In this document: positions 1-6,032 of the stretch, piece after piece
How the letters are laid out: every line of letters starts with the position of its first letter
Numbering within the stretch: position 1 is the stretch's first letter
Assembly (NCBI GenBank): GCA_035575135.1
Contig: DATLYE010000022.1
Coordinates: 7,953-71,952, forward strand
Reading direction: 5' to 3'
Length of the DNA: 64,000 bases
DNA from: JANWXD01 sp035575135
GTDB lineage: Bacteria > Acidobacteriota > Terriglobia > Bryobacterales > Bryobacteraceae
Translations under genes and position numbers: made by a program
The notes under the pieces: model-generated
The model's database searches: none
The model's input: the letters and a program-made list of their open reading frames with translations, nothing else
What the model was told of the DNA's origin: nothing

Positions 1-1
1 G

Positions 2-232
2 ATCGCGCACCTGGGCCTGCTTCCGCAGGGCCAGCCGGAGCGCTACCGCAGGGCGCTCAGCATGGTGGCGCAAATGACGGAGGAAGGTTTCGGCAGTTGC
101 ACCAATATCGGGGCCTGCGAGGCCGTGTGCCCGAAAAATATCCGACTCGAAGTGATTGCTCGCATGAACCGGGACTTCCTGGTAGCCAGTTGGACCGAGC
201 GGGCCGAGGCGCGTGCCGAGGGCTTCGGGTAA
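2..232 (+). CDS. sdhB: Succinate dehydrogenase/fumarate reductase iron-sulfur subunit, C-terminal end (partial)
   Basis: The reading frame is open from the window edge and stops at TAA 230-232, leaving the last 76 residues. The visible part carries SCTNIGACEAVCPKNI, a CxxxxxCxxxCP pattern that supplies the 3Fe-4S/4Fe-4S ligands in the C-terminal ferredoxin domain of the SdhB/FrdB family, followed by a short helical tail as usual for these proteins. In the family this subunit passes electrons from the flavoprotein to the quinone site at the inner membrane face. The 5' part lies outside the window, so succinate dehydrogenase and fumarate reductase cannot be told apart. Confidence 0.85.
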   Translation: MAHLGLLPQGQPERYRRALSMVAQMTEEGFGSCTNIGACEAVCPKNIRLEVIARMNRDFLVASWTERAEARAEGFG

Positions 233-370
233 GGCCTGGTCTGTACCTCCTTTGCAGCCGCAGGCGGCGACTACCGAACGGGCTCGCGGATCCGCACGAG
301 CGGGCGTAGCGAAACGGTCGAGCCGCGGCTGCCGCGTGTCGGGGCAAGCGGATCCGGCGAAGCGAGCCGC

Positions 371-376
371 TATACT
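371..376 (+). promoter_or_regulatory. Putative -10 box for gltX
   Basis: TATACT ends 9 bases before the gltX ATG. No convincing -35 hexamer is visible 16-18 bases upstream. If used, the transcript would have almost no leader. Similar TAnnnT boxes sit close to the starts at 8885, 23399, 40298, 58859 (minus) and 63771. Confidence 0.4.
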
Positions 377-385
377 GGAAGATCC

Positions 386-1804
386 ATGCTGCGGGTCCGA
401 TTCGCGCCCTCCCCGACGGGCTTTCTGCACATCGGGAGTGCGCGCACGTTCATCTTTAACTGGCTTTATGCGCGGCGCCACGGCGGCAAAGTCATCCTCC
501 GCATTGATGACACCGACGTTGAGCGCAACACCGAAGAATCTCTGGCGTCCATCTTCGAGGGCCTGAACTGGCTCGAGCTGGGCTGGGACGAGCAGTACCG
601 GCAGTCGGAACGTCTCGCCTTGCACCGCCAGATGGCGGAGGCGATCTTTCAAAAGGGCCTGGCCTACCGCGACTTCACGCCGGCACACGGCGACGTCGAA
701 GAACGCCCCTACGGCGAGGGTCCTTGGCTGTTCCATCCGGAGATGCGCGAGATGTCCAGGGAGGAGAGTGACCGTCGCGCAGCCGCGGGCGAACCGTTCG
801 TACTCCGTTTCCGCGTGCCCCGCGACAGCCGTGACAAGATCGTCTTCCAGGATTTGGTTTACGGCGAGCAATGCAAGGCCACGGCCGACATCGAGGACTT
901 CGCGCTGCTCCGAAGTAACGGCATGCCGACCTACCACATGGCCTCCTGCGCAGACGACGTGGACCTGGGCATCACTCACGTCATCCGCGGCCAGGACCAT
1001 CTGACGAACACGTTCAAGCACATCCTGATCTTCGAAGCCGCCGGCGCACCTTTGCCCCGGTTTGCGCACCTGCCGCTGCTCATCGCGCCCGACGGTTCGA
1101 AACTTTCCAAGCGCCGCCACGGCGCGGTCGTGAGCGTCACCACGTATCGCGATTATGGTTTTCTGCCCCAGGCTTACGTGAATTTCCTGTGTTTGCTGGG
1201 ATGGTCGCCCAAGGACAACCGCGAATTCATGACGCTCGATGAGCTGATCGCGGCGTTTTCCTTCGAGGGAGTCAACCGCCACAACGCGGTGGTGAACTTT
1301 ACGGCGGAAGATCCCATTGACCCGAAGGCGCTGTGGCTGAATGCGCAACACCTCCGTACCATGCCGGTCGCGGACTTGGCACGGTATGTCCGACCGGTGC
1401 TGCAGGCTGCCGGTTTACCCGTCCCGGACGACGGTACCTTGCTGTACACGCTGGAGGTGATCCGGACCCGGTACCAGACGCTGCAGGATTTCGTGACCAA
1501 AGGCCGTGCGTATTTTGCGGACGATTACCAGATCACACCGGAGGCGCGTGAGAAGCTCGATCAGCCCGGAGCCCGCGAGCTGTTGCATGAATTGGCGGCG
1601 CGCCTGGAAGCCTGTTCGGAATTCACCGAACAGAGCGTGGAGGCACAACTGCGCGACCTTGCCGCAGAGCGAGGTGTGAAGGCGGGCCTGATCATTAACG
1701 CTGCCCGGGCCATTCTGACCGGGCAGACGGTGGGCCCGAGCGCCTTTGCCGTGTTCGCGGTGCTGGGCCGCGAGCGCGCCATCGAGCGATTGCGGAGAGC
1801 GTGA
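386..1804 (+). CDS. gltX: Glutamate--tRNA ligase
   Basis: The 472-residue product has the normal length for a bacterial class I glutamyl-tRNA synthetase. It begins with RFAPSPTGFLHIGSART, which contains the HIGH-type ATP-binding motif (HIGS) at about residues 15-18. The KMSKS-type motif is KLSKR at residues 239-243 (DGSKLSKRRHG). The C-terminal third is the helical anticodon-binding region. It charges tRNA-Glu, and in organisms lacking GlnRS it also mischarges tRNA-Gln for GatCAB; which applies here cannot be seen. The ATG at 386 is chosen because the conserved N-terminal strand starts directly after it. The carbamoyltransferase gene follows after 7 bases. Confidence 0.95.
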   Translation: MLRVRFAPSPTGFLHIGSARTFIFNWLYARRHGGKVILRIDDTDVERNTEESLASIFEGLNWLELGWDEQYRQSERLALHRQMAEAIFQKGLAYRDFTPAHGDVEERPYGEGPWLFHPEMREMSREESDRRAAAGEPFVLRFRVPRDSRDKIVFQDLVYGEQCKATADIEDFALLRSNGMPTYHMASCADDVDLGITHVIRGQDHLTNTFKHILIFEAAGAPLPRFAHLPLLIAPDGSKLSKRRHGAVVSVTTYRDYGFLPQAYVNFLCLLGWSPKDNREFMTLDELIAAFSFEGVNRHNAVVNFTAEDPIDPKALWLNAQHLRTMPVADLARYVRPVLQAAGLPVPDDGTLLYTLEVIRTRYQTLQDFVTKGRAYFADDYQITPEAREKLDQPGARELLHELAARLEACSEFTEQSVEAQLRDLAAERGVKAGLIINAARAILTGQTVGPSAFAVFAVLGRERAIERLRRA

Positions 1805-1811
1805 GCGATCT

Positions 1812-3392
1812 ATGGTCATCCTGGGGCTGGGTGGTTTGTTAAATGATCCCGCTTGCGCGGTGCTGCGAGACGGTGTGCTCGTTGCGGCGGCTGAGCAGAC
1901 AAAGCTGGCGCGCAGTGTGCGGCCGGGCGAGCTGCCGGAAGAGGCCATCCGGGCTTGCCTCCGCCTGGCAGCGACCGGCGCTGCGGAGGTCAATTGCGTC
2001 GCGCTGGTGCGTCCGTTCGCGGCCGGCAACGAAACGGCCCTGCACCTGGAACTACGCCAGTGGTTTCCGAACAGCCAGATCGTGCTGGTGGAGCACCACA
2101 CGGCGCACGCTGCCGCCAGCTATTTCGCGTCGCCTTTCGAGGAAGCGGTGGTGCTCACGCTGGATCGTGCCGGTGACTTCCGGTGCGGCGTGCGCTGGCG
2201 CGCCTCCGGGACGCACCTTGTGCCGGAACGGGAACTCTACTACCCGGATTCGCTGGGCGATCTCTACGGCCGCGTGACGGAGCTTCTCGGTTTCCGGCCC
2301 AACGCCGAGGAGCACAAGGTCCAGTGGCTTTCGGCGACGACGGACGACCTCCGGTTCGTGGACCTGTTCCGCGAAATCCTCTCCGCTGACAACAACGGCT
2401 GGCCGCGGATCGACCGGTCCTATTTCCACGGTGAGCTCCGGGTGCGGGGCGGGTTCAGCGCGCGCTTCTACCAGCGGCTCGGACTGGAAGAGGGGACCGA
2501 CCTTCCGCCGGGACTTCACGCCCCGCTGGCCGCCGGCCTCCAGCGGGCGATCGAGGAGACCGTTGTTGAGATGGCAGGCCGGGGAGACCGCCTCTGTTTG
2601 GGTGGCGGCCTGGCATTGAACGCGCTCCTCATTGCGGCCCTGGAAAACTCGGGTCGGTGGAAGCATGTGTTCGTCCAGCCGGCTGCCGGCAACGCCGGTA
2701 CAGCCGTCGGGGCGGTGTTTTACGCCTGGCATAACCTCTATGGGGAGCGCCGCCGAAGCGGAGTCCAAGACCTGTGCTTGGGACCGTGCTACGGTCCGGA
2801 AGAGATCAAAGCGGTTCTCGAGAACTGCAAGCTGCGTTTCCGCTACCTGCTCACCACCGACGAACTGATCGCGACAGCGGTCCGCGAACTCAACGACAAC
2901 AAGATCGTGGCCTGGATGCAGGGCCGCATGGAGTTCGGTCCGAGGGCGCTCGGAAACCGCTCGATCTTAGCTTCTCCTCTGAACCCTTATTCCACGGAGA
3001 ACCTCAACGTTTACATCAAGCACCGCGAACCCTTCCGCAAATTCGCCGCCTCGGTTCCCGCAGAGCTGGCCCCGGAGTATTTCGAGGTTGGGCCGAATGC
3101 GCGCTTTCTGGCCACCGTGGGACGGGTCCGCCCGGCGCACCGCAAGGTCTTCGAAAGCGCCGTCCTGGGCCCTGACCTCGTGCGGGTGCATACCGTCTCG
3201 CAGGAAGACAACCCGTTGTATTGGAAGCTGCTTCACGCCTTTGGGGCTGCCACCGGACTTCCCGTGCTGTATAACACTTCCTTCAATCTGTTCGGGGATC
3301 CGCTGGTGTGCACGCCGCGGGATGCCGTGCGGAGCTTTTATTCCTCCGGAATCGACTCGATGTTCGTGGGCCATTTCCTGCTGGAAAAATAG
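1812..3392 (+). CDS. Carbamoyltransferase, NodU/CmcH family
   Basis: The 526-residue product starts MVILGLGG, the ATPase-like N-terminal strand of the family. It has an EHHTAHAAASYF motif near residue 94 (histidines that bind metal in the Kae1-like domain) and the C-terminal signature GRMEFGPRALGNRSILA. Family members transfer a carbamoyl group from carbamoyl phosphate, through carbamoyl-AMP, to hydroxyl groups of sugars, antibiotics or nodulation factors. The substrate cannot be inferred: neighbours are gltX and an unrelated transporter. The frame is open from 1746, but the ATG at 1812 gives the conserved N-terminus and avoids overlap with gltX. Confidence 0.88.
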   Translation: MVILGLGGLLNDPACAVLRDGVLVAAAEQTKLARSVRPGELPEEAIRACLRLAATGAAEVNCVALVRPFAAGNETALHLELRQWFPNSQIVLVEHHTAHAAASYFASPFEEAVVLTLDRAGDFRCGVRWRASGTHLVPERELYYPDSLGDLYGRVTELLGFRPNAEEHKVQWLSATTDDLRFVDLFREILSADNNGWPRIDRSYFHGELRVRGGFSARFYQRLGLEEGTDLPPGLHAPLAAGLQRAIEETVVEMAGRGDRLCLGGGLALNALLIAALENSGRWKHVFVQPAAGNAGTAVGAVFYAWHNLYGERRRSGVQDLCLGPCYGPEEIKAVLENCKLRFRYLLTTDELIATAVRELNDNKIVAWMQGRMEFGPRALGNRSILASPLNPYSTENLNVYIKHREPFRKFAASVPAELAPEYFEVGPNARFLATVGRVRPAHRKVFESAVLGPDLVRVHTVSQEDNPLYWKLLHAFGAATGLPVLYNTSFNLFGDPLVCTPRDAVRSFYSSGIDSMFVGHFLLEK

Positions 3393-3406
3393 GCGGGGGA
3401 GGTCCG

Positions 3407-3769
3407 CTACTTTCCAGTGATGAGCATTCGGAAGGCAATGACGAGGAGGAACCCCCCGTAAAGCCGGCGGATGTGCACCTCCGGCAGGGAGATCATGATC
3501 CGGGCCCCGAAATAGGCCCCCAGGAAGAGTCCGGAGGCCAGTAGCGCTGCGTAGCGGAGGTTAATATAGCCGTTCCGGTAATATTCCACAGCCCCCAGAA
3601 GGCCTACGGGCGGGATCAAGGCCGCAAGGCTCGTGCCGATCGCCTCCAGCTCCTTGAGCTTGAGCAGGAACAGCAGCGCCGGTACGATGATGAGCCCTCC
3701 GCCGATGCCGAACATTCCGGCAGCCACTCCGGCAACGAGGCCGATCGCAAGCAGCGTCAAATAAGTCAT
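3407..3769 (-). CDS. Half-size TauE/SafE (TSUP) family membrane transporter
   Basis: The product is 120 residues from the ATG at 3769, about half the usual TSUP length of roughly 250. It shows the N-terminal TSUP half repeat: a hydrophobic helix, then GVAAGMFGIGGGLIIVPALL with the glycine-rich turn typical of the family, then further membrane segments and a short basic loop. TSUP proteins move sulfite, sulfoacetate or other organic anions across the inner membrane. A single half repeat would have to dimerise. The substrate is unknown. It converges with the carbamoyltransferase gene (14-base gap) and diverges from the sigma factor gene (76-base gap). Confidence 0.75.
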   Translation of the reverse strand: MTYLTLLAIGLVAGVAAGMFGIGGGLIIVPALLFLLKLKELEAIGTSLAALIPPVGLLGAVEYYRNGYINLRYAALLASGLFLGAYFGARIMISLPEVHIRRLYGGFLLVIAFRMLITGK

Positions 3770-3845
3770 GACCTCCCAGCGTAGCAGAGGCGCGGCCGAT
3801 CCCCGTAAACAAAACACGAGCTTTCTCGTCACCAATAGCAGGAAT

Positions 3846-4469
3846 ATGATGGGCGTGATGGCCGCCCCGGCAGTCGCGGCTGCGGAGGAGGCCCATCCGG
3901 CGGACTTTGATGCCTGGATGCGGGCCGAACAGAGGCGGGTTTTCCTGCTCTGTTACCGCATGCTGGGCAGCCGTGACGAAGCCGACAACGCCACCCAGGA
4001 GGTGTTTCTGAAGGCGTTTCAAGCTTTCGGAGCCAAGGGTCCGGTCGGCGTGGATGAGCCGGCACGGTGGCTAACCCGTGTGGCTGTGAATGCCTGTCTG
4101 GACCGCCTTCGTTCGCCGCGGTGGCGGTTCTGGCGCCGCAGGCTCAATCCGGAGGACGAGGAGAAGGTCCTGGCGCTTCAGCGAAGCGCCAAGCCGAGCG
4201 CTGAGGACGAACTGTTCGCAACGCAGATCGCCCGCCGCCTGACCTCCGCCTTGGCGAAGCTTTCCGAGCGCCAGCGCACCGTGTTCGTGTTGCGGCATTA
4301 TGAAGACCGCAGCCTGGACGATATCGCCGCAATGCTGGAGCTGGATCTTGGCACGGTGAAGGCGCACTTGGCCCGGGCGCTAGCCAAGCTGCGCAATGAG
4401 TTGCGGGATCTTTACTTCCCGAGGTTTTCCGGGGCGGGCCGGCAAGCGCCTGCAAAGGATGCACCATGA
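3846..4469 (+). CDS. ECF-type RNA polymerase sigma factor
   Basis: The 207-residue product has the two-domain layout of sigma-70 ECF factors. Region 2 is FDAWMRAEQRRVFLLCYRML through DEADNATQEVFLKAF. After a basic linker comes region 4, RLTSALAKLSERQRTVFVLRHYEDRS with helix-turn-helix LDDIAAMLELDLGTVKAHLARAL. It should redirect RNA polymerase to its own regulon. The start is uncertain: ATG 3846 is used, ATG 3849 or 3858 is possible, and the frame is open upstream to 3768. Its last bases overlap the next gene as ATGA, which fits co-translation with its presumed anti-sigma factor. Confidence 0.9.
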   Translation: MMGVMAAPAVAAAEEAHPADFDAWMRAEQRRVFLLCYRMLGSRDEADNATQEVFLKAFQAFGAKGPVGVDEPARWLTRVAVNACLDRLRSPRWRFWRRRLNPEDEEKVLALQRSAKPSAEDELFATQIARRLTSALAKLSERQRTVFVLRHYEDRSLDDIAAMLELDLGTVKAHLARALAKLRNELRDLYFPRFSGAGRQAPAKDAP

Positions 4470-4885
4470 AGCACGCACATTGGAGCGACGAGGAATTGAT
4501 TGCCCGGCTGTACGGTTCCGAGCCGGAAGACGGGCATCTTGAGGAATGCGAGGAGTGCGGCCGGCGCTGGCGAGCACTTCTGGCGTCACGCGCGCGTTTG
4601 CTGGCTGAGCCGGATCTTCCCGCCGGGTTCCTGGCGCGGCAACGTGCCCAGATCTATGCGGCGCTGGATCAGGGGGCACAGCCATGGTGGCGCCGCGCGG
4701 TGGCGCCGGTTACGGCCGCGGCCGCCATGAGCTTGCTGGCGCTGTTGCTGGTGCGGCCGGCGCCAACGCCGCAGCCGAGCCTGGCTTCGAGCGAGACTCA
4801 GGTGTTCGCCGAAGTGTACGCGCTGGTGGAGAGCGAGCCGGAGGCCGTCACTCCCATTTACGCTCTGTTCGAGGTACAGCAATGA
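4466..4885 (+). CDS. Putative zinc-finger anti-sigma factor, single membrane span
   Basis: The 139-residue protein overlaps the ECF sigma gene by 4 bases (ATGA), the usual arrangement of anti-sigma genes. Its N-terminal cytoplasmic part has HLEECEECGRRW, a His-x3-Cys-x2-Cys pattern as in ZAS-type anti-sigma domains. One hydrophobic segment (AAAAMSLLALLLV, about residues 90-102) would cross the membrane, leaving a short periplasmic tail. In the family the zinc domain binds the sigma factor and releases it on a signal. The role is inferred from position and motif. Confidence 0.75.
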   Translation: MKHAHWSDEELIARLYGSEPEDGHLEECEECGRRWRALLASRARLLAEPDLPAGFLARQRAQIYAALDQGAQPWWRRAVAPVTAAAAMSLLALLLVRPAPTPQPSLASSETQVFAEVYALVESEPEAVTPIYALFEVQQ

Positions 4886-5388
4886 GGAAACTCTCCGCAG
4901 TGTTCCTGCTGGCGGCCGGTTTGGCCTGGAGCCAGGTGCCCGGCCTGTTCCCCTGGTGGGATAGTCCGCTCGTGCGGGACCTCAATCTCAGCGAGGATCA
5001 GCGGAGGCAGATCCGCGCCACCATTCGCGAGCATCGCGACCGTCTGATCGAGCAGCGGGCGGCGCTTGAGAAAGCCGAGGCGCGGCTGCAGGACCTCATG
5101 AACGAGGACCAGGTGGATGAAGCGAAAGCTTTCGAGGTGGTCGAGCAGGTGATTGCGGCGCGCACTGAGTTGACGCGTACGTTGGCCAGAATGGCCGTGA
5201 AGATGCGGGGCGTACTGACCGCTCAGCAGTGGCAGGAGCTTCAGCGGCGCCGCGTGGGGCCGGGTCGGGGCCTGGGGCGTCCTTGGCGGCGCGGCGAGCG
5301 GCTGGGTCCGGCCCGGGCTCCGGAGCCCCCTCGACCGGGGACGCCCGCGCCCGCACCGCCACCGCGGGGCCCGGCCGCTGAGTACTGA
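4882..5388 (+). CDS. Spy/CpxP-like periplasmic protein
   Basis: The 168-residue protein begins with a signal peptide (MRKLSAVFLLAAGLAWSQ). It is followed by LNLSEDQRRQIRATIREHRD and LTAQQWQELQRRR, the LTxxQ-type motifs of the Spy/CpxP heavy-metal-resistance fold, joined by long charged helices. The tail is low-complexity Arg/Pro/Gly. Spy-family proteins bind unfolded proteins or metal in the periplasm. The start overlaps the anti-sigma stop as ATGA, so sigma, anti-sigma and this protein form one unit, probably an envelope-stress module with this protein as sensor or effector. Confidence 0.72.
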   Translation: MRKLSAVFLLAAGLAWSQVPGLFPWWDSPLVRDLNLSEDQRRQIRATIREHRDRLIEQRAALEKAEARLQDLMNEDQVDEAKAFEVVEQVIAARTELTRTLARMAVKMRGVLTAQQWQELQRRRVGPGRGLGRPWRRGERLGPARAPEPPRPGTPAPAPPPRGPAAEY

Positions 5389-5443
5389 GAGACTCGGTTT
5401 TCGAAACGCCGTTCCCGCCCCTGCCTGCCCTTGCGGAGCTTGC

Positions 5444-5460
5444 GACTCTACGGCAAAGTT
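5444..5460. promoter_or_regulatory. Operator-like imperfect palindrome, copy 1
   Basis: GACTCTACGGCAAAGTT matches copy 2 (5516-5532) at 14 of 17 positions and is also followed by AA, but its dyad is imperfect. The two centres are 72 bases apart, close to seven helical turns. It resembles a pair of binding sites for a dimeric repressor controlling the gene at 5538. The regulator is not identified. Confidence 0.4.
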
Positions 5461-5515
5461 AATGCGAGTGGGCTGTTCAGGGCTACTAATCTGCCCACTG
5501 CGTTGCAGAACCAGC

Positions 5516-5532
5516 AACTCTGCGGCAGAGTT
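5516..5532. promoter_or_regulatory. Operator-like perfect palindrome, copy 2
   Basis: AACTCTGCGGCAGAGTT is a perfect 8-1-8 inverted repeat ending 5 bases before the ATG of the small membrane protein gene at 5538. At this position a bound dimer would block transcription or translation initiation. No regulator gene is adjacent. Confidence 0.5.
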
Positions 5533-5537
5533 AAGGC

Positions 5538-5909
5538 ATGGGAGACTGCCAGTCAGTCCCGTCTTTGCCTGATTTCCTGATCGTGTGTTTCATCCAGGGG
5601 CTCGCGGAGGCTCCGCAGCTGGCTCCCGTCCGGCTCCTGCTGGCCGCCTTGGCCGTCGGGTTCGTGTACCTGTTGGGCCGTACCGCCGGGGCCATGCTCC
5701 GGGGAGCGGCTACGGCGAAGGGTCTTTATCGCTGGACCCTCCGCGCCACTGTGGCGCTGCTGGCGGTGCTGTTGACAGGAGGGTCGGATGTGGTGGCCGT
5801 CGGCATGCTGGCGTGTGCGGGGCTCGGCGGAATAGTCGGCTTGATCCGAGGGCGGCGGCAGCCGAAAGCGCCCGAGGACCTGTCAAAGCTCATGTTCCCG
5901 CGGCAATGA
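5538..5909 (+). CDS. Small hypothetical membrane protein
   Basis: The 123-residue protein is not recognised. It has about three hydrophobic stretches (near residues 30-48, 68-82 and 86-102) separated by basic residues (GRTAGAMLRG, RGRRQPK), and a charged C-terminal tail. This predicts an inner-membrane protein with basic loops inside. The ATG at 5538 follows TTAAGG, a weak ribosome binding site overlapping palindrome copy 2. It is separated from nrdJ by the NrdR-controlled promoter region, so it is probably transcribed alone. Confidence 0.5.
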   Translation: MGDCQSVPSLPDFLIVCFIQGLAEAPQLAPVRLLLAALAVGFVYLLGRTAGAMLRGAATAKGLYRWTLRATVALLAVLLTGGSDVVAVGMLACAGLGGIVGLIRGRRQPKAPEDLSKLMFPRQ

Positions 5910-5934
5910 TTGCGGCACCAGCTCCAAACTGTTG

Positions 5935-5950
5935 ACACTACATATAGAAA
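5935..5950. promoter_or_regulatory. NrdR box 1 upstream of nrdJ
   Basis: ACACTACATATAGAAA matches the left and central part of the known NrdR box consensus (ACACWATATATWGTGT). It lies 30 bases, about three helical turns, upstream of a second box, which is the usual paired arrangement for this ATP/dATP-sensing repressor. It sits just upstream of the promoter of the ribonucleotide reductase gene. Confidence 0.75.
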
Positions 5951-5956
5951 AACTTC

Positions 5957-5986
5957 TTGACGCAATACTACATGTTGGGGTATAAG
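5957..5986 (+). promoter_or_regulatory. nrdJ promoter
   Basis: A -35 TTGACG (5957-5962) and a -10 TATAAG (5981-5986) are separated by 18 bases. NrdR box 2 fills the spacer, so a bound NrdR would exclude RNA polymerase. A 7-base inverted repeat, TTGACAC (5932-5938) and GTGTCAA (5986-5992), encloses the region. Transcription would start near 5993, leaving a leader of about 40 bases. Confidence 0.6.
5965..5980. promoter_or_regulatory. NrdR box 2 upstream of nrdJ
   Basis: ATACTACATGTTGGGG keeps the ACTA-AT-TTG core of the NrdR box but is degenerate on the right side. It is more weakly supported than box 1. The case rests on the spacing and on its place between the -35 and -10 elements. Confidence 0.6.
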
Positions 5987-6032
5987 TGTCAATGCGCCTG
6001 AGGATCAGGCGGCGGCTGAAAGGGAAAATCCA

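Noticed and set aside
5932..6032. Cobalamin riboswitch before the B12-dependent reductase
   Set aside because: The leader is only about 40 bases after the promoter, too short for the aptamer, and no B12 box is visible.
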